DNA from: Alistipes sp. CAG:435 | Lineage (GTDB): Bacteria > Bacteroidota > Bacteroidia > Bacteroidales > UBA932 | Direction of reading: 5' to 3' | NCBI GenBank assembly: GCA_000433355.1 | Contig: FR893177.1 | Coordinates: 86,822 to 150,821 of the forward strand | Length of the DNA stretch: 64,000 nt | In this document: in pieces, positions 61,773 to 64,000 of the stretch | Position numbering within the stretch: the first letter of the stretch is position 1 | Layout: the number at the start of each line of letters is the position of its first letter | Program-made: the position numbers and the translations under genes | Notes under the pieces: generated by a model | What the model saw: the letters and a program-made list of their open reading frames with translations, nothing else | Databases searched by the model: none | Told to the model about the DNA's origin: nothing

Positions 61773-61780
61773 TATCTTTG
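61773..61780 (+). promoter_or_regulatory. -7 box of smpB
   Basis: TATCTTTG, 100 bases before the smpB ATG; a TTTG lies 23 bases upstream (61746-61749), slightly far. The long leader contains a 38-codon open frame (61787-61903) overlapping the smpB start. Confidence 0.55.
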
Positions 61781-61880
61781 TGGCCTATGAATATTACCCT
61801 CGCCTCGGAGTGCGCCTGGAAATGTAGTGAAGTGGTTCACCGTCGCGGAGGTAATCCGCTGAAAATAAATCTTGAATATT

Positions 61881-62336
61881 ATGGCAAGGCAGAAAGAGCA
61901 TAAAGTTGAGATACGCAACCGTAGGGCCTCGTTCGACTACGAGTTCCTGGAGACCTACATCGCTGGAATATCCTTGGTCAGCACTGAGATCAAGTCAATC
62001 CGTATGGGCAAGGCCTCGTTGGTGGATTCGTTCTGTTATTTTGTAGGCAACGAGTTGTTTGTCAAGGGGATGAACGTTGCCCAGTACTTCTGGGGCTCCT
62101 GGGGGCAGCACGAGCCGACGAGGGACCGCAAGCTCCTTCTGACCAAGCGTGAGCTCCGTCACCTACGTCAGGCCGTCAAGGAAAAAGGCCTCACCATCGT
62201 CGCCACCAAACTCTTCATCAACGACAACGGCCTCGCCAAGCTCGTCATCGCCCTAGCCAAAGGCAAGAAGATCTACGACAAGCGCGCCACCATCAAAGAG
62301 AAAGACCTCCGCCGCGAGCTTGACCGCGGGGAATAA
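61881..62336 (+). CDS. smpB: SsrA-binding protein SmpB
   Basis: SmpB brings tmRNA to stalled ribosomes. 151 residues from ATG 61881 (MARQKEHKVEIRNRRASFDYEFLETYIAGISLVSTEIKSIRMGKASL), with KLLLTKRELRHLRQAVKEKGLTIVATKLFIN and the C-terminal KGKKIYDKRATIKEKDLRRELDR. Three codons upstream a TTG opens the same frame. The tmRNA gene is not in this window. Confidence 0.97.
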   Translation: MARQKEHKVEIRNRRASFDYEFLETYIAGISLVSTEIKSIRMGKASLVDSFCYFVGNELFVKGMNVAQYFWGSWGQHEPTRDRKLLLTKRELRHLRQAVKEKGLTIVATKLFINDNGLAKLVIALAKGKKIYDKRATIKEKDLRRELDRGE

Positions 62337-62353
62337 CCTGCCTGGTCACTGAG

Positions 62354-62434
62354 CTTGTCGAAGCGACTTCGTGCGGAGGCCCGCCGGGACTGCCGGAAGT
62401 TACATTCCTTGTCGAAGCGACCTTGTGCGGAGGC
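62354..62434. repeat. two 27-bp direct repeats
   Basis: 62354-62380 and 62408-62434 share CTTGTCGAAGCGAC and GTGCGGAGGC with two mismatches between them; period 54. The first is preceded by CACTGAG, so the block reads like the common intergenic Bacteroidetes word CACTGAGCTTGTCGAAG. Confidence 0.8.
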
Positions 62435-62440
62435 GGCCAA

Positions 62441-62494
62441 AGAAAAGTCATTCCCGAATTTTTCACGTTACAAAAATTCGGGAATGACTTTTCT
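62441..62494. repeat. large hairpin with GTAACGTG loop (second)
   Basis: A 23-bp perfect stem (AGAAAAGTCATTCCCGAATT plus TTT, mirrored at 62472-62494) with the 8-base loop CACGTTAC (62464-62471), the reverse complement of the GTAACGTG loop of the hairpin at 36976-37041. It may terminate smpB, but its stem sequence is unrelated to the other hairpin. Confidence 0.85.
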
Positions 62495-63098
62495 CTTGTC
62501 CGCAACGTTGACATTATCGGGCATAAAAATTCAACGTTGATTCCTTTGGGTGTAAATGATTGATATAGTGGGTTTAACCAGTAAAACCCTATGCTGTCCC
62601 GCAAATTTTAACCAGTAAATTCCCACCTGTTCCCAAAATTTAGTAAAATGTAAAAAATAACCTGCATCACTTTAAATTTGCAATACATTGATGTTCAAGG
62701 GTGATTCTATGTATTCAATTTTACCGATTGATGCAACTTATTTTTTCAACATTACTTAGTCTCTGTTCCGGTGCTGAAAAGTTGCGGAGTATTTTGTCTA
62801 AAAGTTGCGGAGTATATCTGTGCGCTATAGTTAAATGACTATTTCTGCCGTTTTGTGCCTTCTGAGCAACGTTTTCACTTCATAATGTCGCCTTGGGCCT
62901 CTTTGTTACCCTCTTCGGTAACGAAATTGCCCGGAAACGTCGCCCGACAGTTCTCACTGACTACGACAGTGGTATTTTCTCTATAAAATGCTACAGTCGT
63001 ATTTGCTTTGGGAAATATATACAAGTTGACTGCCTATCTCCGTATCGTGCCGACATCCAAGCGATTGCGGTCATACACAAACTCTGTTTGTTAATTGT
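62495..63098. other. AT-rich non-coding stretch with short direct repeats
   Basis: No gene is supported here. It contains TTTAACCAGTAAA twice (62573-62585, 62607-62619), AAAAGTTGCGGAGTAT twice (62777-62792, 62800-62815; period 23) and a GTTACC / GGTAAC hairpin near 62905. A frame of 78 codons at 62893-63129 has no recognisable protein features. It may be the remains of a mobile element. Confidence 0.55.
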
Positions 63099-63878
63099 AT
63101 ATAGTGCCTTCAAGTCCAACCAGACATAATCTAATAAGGCTCAGCATACCATAAATATACCATAATATGCCATAACTCTCAGGTGCGCGAATATATTCAC
63201 ACCTGAAACACCAACTCATTAGCTATCAAGTGAATGCTGTTTTAGGTGAGTATTGTTTCTCGCACCTGGAAGCCCGGAACACCAACAGAACGTTCTGTAC
63301 TGGGGGCACCGACTCTTAGGTGTGCGAATATACTCACACCTGGAACATCAACTCATTAGCTATTAAGTGAATGCTGTTTTAGGTGAGTATGGTTTCTCGC
63401 ACCTGGAAGCCCGGAACACTATATAACGCCTTCAAGTCTAACCAGACATAATATTGTGTGGATCTAATAAGGCTCAGCATACCTTGATATACCATAATAT
63501 GCCGTAACGCTCAGGTGCGCGAATATATTCGCACCCAGAGCATCAACTCATTAGCTATCAAGCGAATGCTGTTTTAGGTGAGTATGGTTTCTCGCACCTG
63601 GAAGCCCGGAACACCAATAGAACGTTCTGTACCGGGGGCGCCGACTTTTAGGTGTGCGAATATACTCACACCTGGAACATCAACTTACTAATTATCAAGC
63701 GAATGCTGTTTTAGGTGAGTATGGTTTCTCGCACCTGGAAGCCCGGAACACCAACAGAACGTTCCGTACCGTGGATGCCGACTCTTAGGTGTGCGAATAT
63801 ACTCACACTTGGAACATCAACTTACTAATTATCAAGCGAATGCTGTTTTAGGTGCGCATAACTTTTCATACCTGGAAG
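63099..63878. repeat. 137-bp higher-order tandem repeat array
   Basis: Five units start with AGGTG(C/T)GCGAATAT at 63181, 63318, 63513, 63650 and 63787; the spacing is 137 except 195 between the second and third. There, the truncated second unit is followed by an ~90-base spacer (63420-63512), a copy of the one before unit 1 (63099-63180). Each unit has two AGGTG...CACCTGGAA dyads 63 bases apart and, in full-length units, the palindrome ACAGAACGTTCTGT or a variant. The array fades out at the end of unit 5. Confidence 0.9.
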
Positions 63879-63955
63879 AACGGGTCTCCGATTGTTCCAT
63901 AGAACAGAAAATGTACTTGATGATGCCTTTGTATGCACCGAATATACAGGGGCAC

Positions 63956-63988
63956 ATTGGTACAGGAAACGCGCTTCTGGTGTACCAA
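63956..63988. repeat. GGTACAGG hairpin, related to the 28.3-kb repeats
   Basis: ATTGGTACAGGA (63956-63967) and TGTACCAA (63981-63988) form a dyad with the same arms and length as the units at 28236-28370. It is close to the window edge, so more copies may follow. Confidence 0.75.
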
Positions 63989-64000
63989 CAAGGACAAGAC

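Noticed and set aside
62893..63129. 78-codon open frame in the repeat region
   Set aside because: No start context, no recognisable motif, and its end runs into the spacer of the repeat array. It is probably chance.
63181..63878. Possible CRISPR array
   Set aside because: Units are 137 bp and almost wholly conserved, with no unique spacers and no cas genes. The same holds for the three 50-bp units at 28.3 kb.

Overview
The window reads as a chromosomal segment of a Bacteroidales bacterium, probably an uncultured gut or rumen lineage, with GC near or slightly above one half by eye. The evidence is the gene set and order (secE-nusG-rplKAJL behind tuf and a tRNA cluster; a sigma-54 regulator followed by lptE and secG; DUF4270 beside a one-domain glycogen/starch synthase; a ftsX-DUF3098-uppP row), secreted families typical of the order (S46 and C69 peptidases, BACON/FISUMP, DUF4465, DUF4876, DUF6850, TonB-dependent receptors), and promoters of the Bacteroidetes type (TTTG, about 19-20 bases, TAnnTTTG). 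No phage, plasmid, CRISPR or intact insertion sequence was seen; nearly all genes are housekeeping.

Layout. 1-4.85 kb (minus): rplL, rplJ, rplA, rplK, nusG, secE, tRNA-Trp, tuf and four tRNAs, read leftwards from one strong promoter. 4.86-13.3 kb: dxs; two MFSD1-like MFS transporters separated by a 122-base cruciform element; dapF; a DUF4465 lipoprotein; a DUF975 membrane protein; rpsP-rimM. 13.5-22.5 kb: tRNA-Leu; a GH78 rhamnosidase-like gene whose secretion leader is thrown out of frame by a 43-bp tandem duplication; a TPR/OmpA-like lipoprotein; sigma-54 regulator-lptE-hypothetical-secG; a ClpB without the N-domain. 22.5-28.5 kb: DPP7-type S46 peptidase and C69 dipeptidase, a small secreted protein, pheS, tRNA-Gly and a repeat patch. 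28.5-35.5 kb (minus): a four-gene outer-membrane operon (TonB-dependent receptor, DUF4876 lipoprotein, DUF6850 protein, BACON/FISUMP lipoprotein) with no assigned substrate. 35.7-43 kb: pnuC, acpP, DUF4270, glycogen synthase-like, ftsX, DUF3098, uppP, lpxH, DUF4294. 43.3-53.9 kb: a long ribosomal operon from rplP to rplQ including secY, map, infA and rpoA, but cut off from the usual rpsJ-rpsC half. 54-62.3 kb: membrane pyrophosphatase, LacI-type regulator, purE, miaA, an M16 peptidase and smpB. 62.3-64 kb: no convincing gene, only repeats.

How the genes fit together: most serve translation, protein export (secE, secG, secY) and envelope building (dxs, uppP, lpxH, lptE, dapF, acpP). A second theme is peptide use: DPP7 and C69 peptidases release dipeptides, an M16 protease is present, and the two MFS proteins resemble the lysosomal dipeptide carrier MFSD1. 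The most unusual signals are not protein families: a 137-bp higher-order repeat array at 63.1-63.9 kb, a hairpin family shared between 28.3 and 63.96 kb, two large hairpins with a common loop octamer, the 43-bp frameshifting duplication, and a striking excess of the word GAATAT/ATATTC inside genes in several reading frames.
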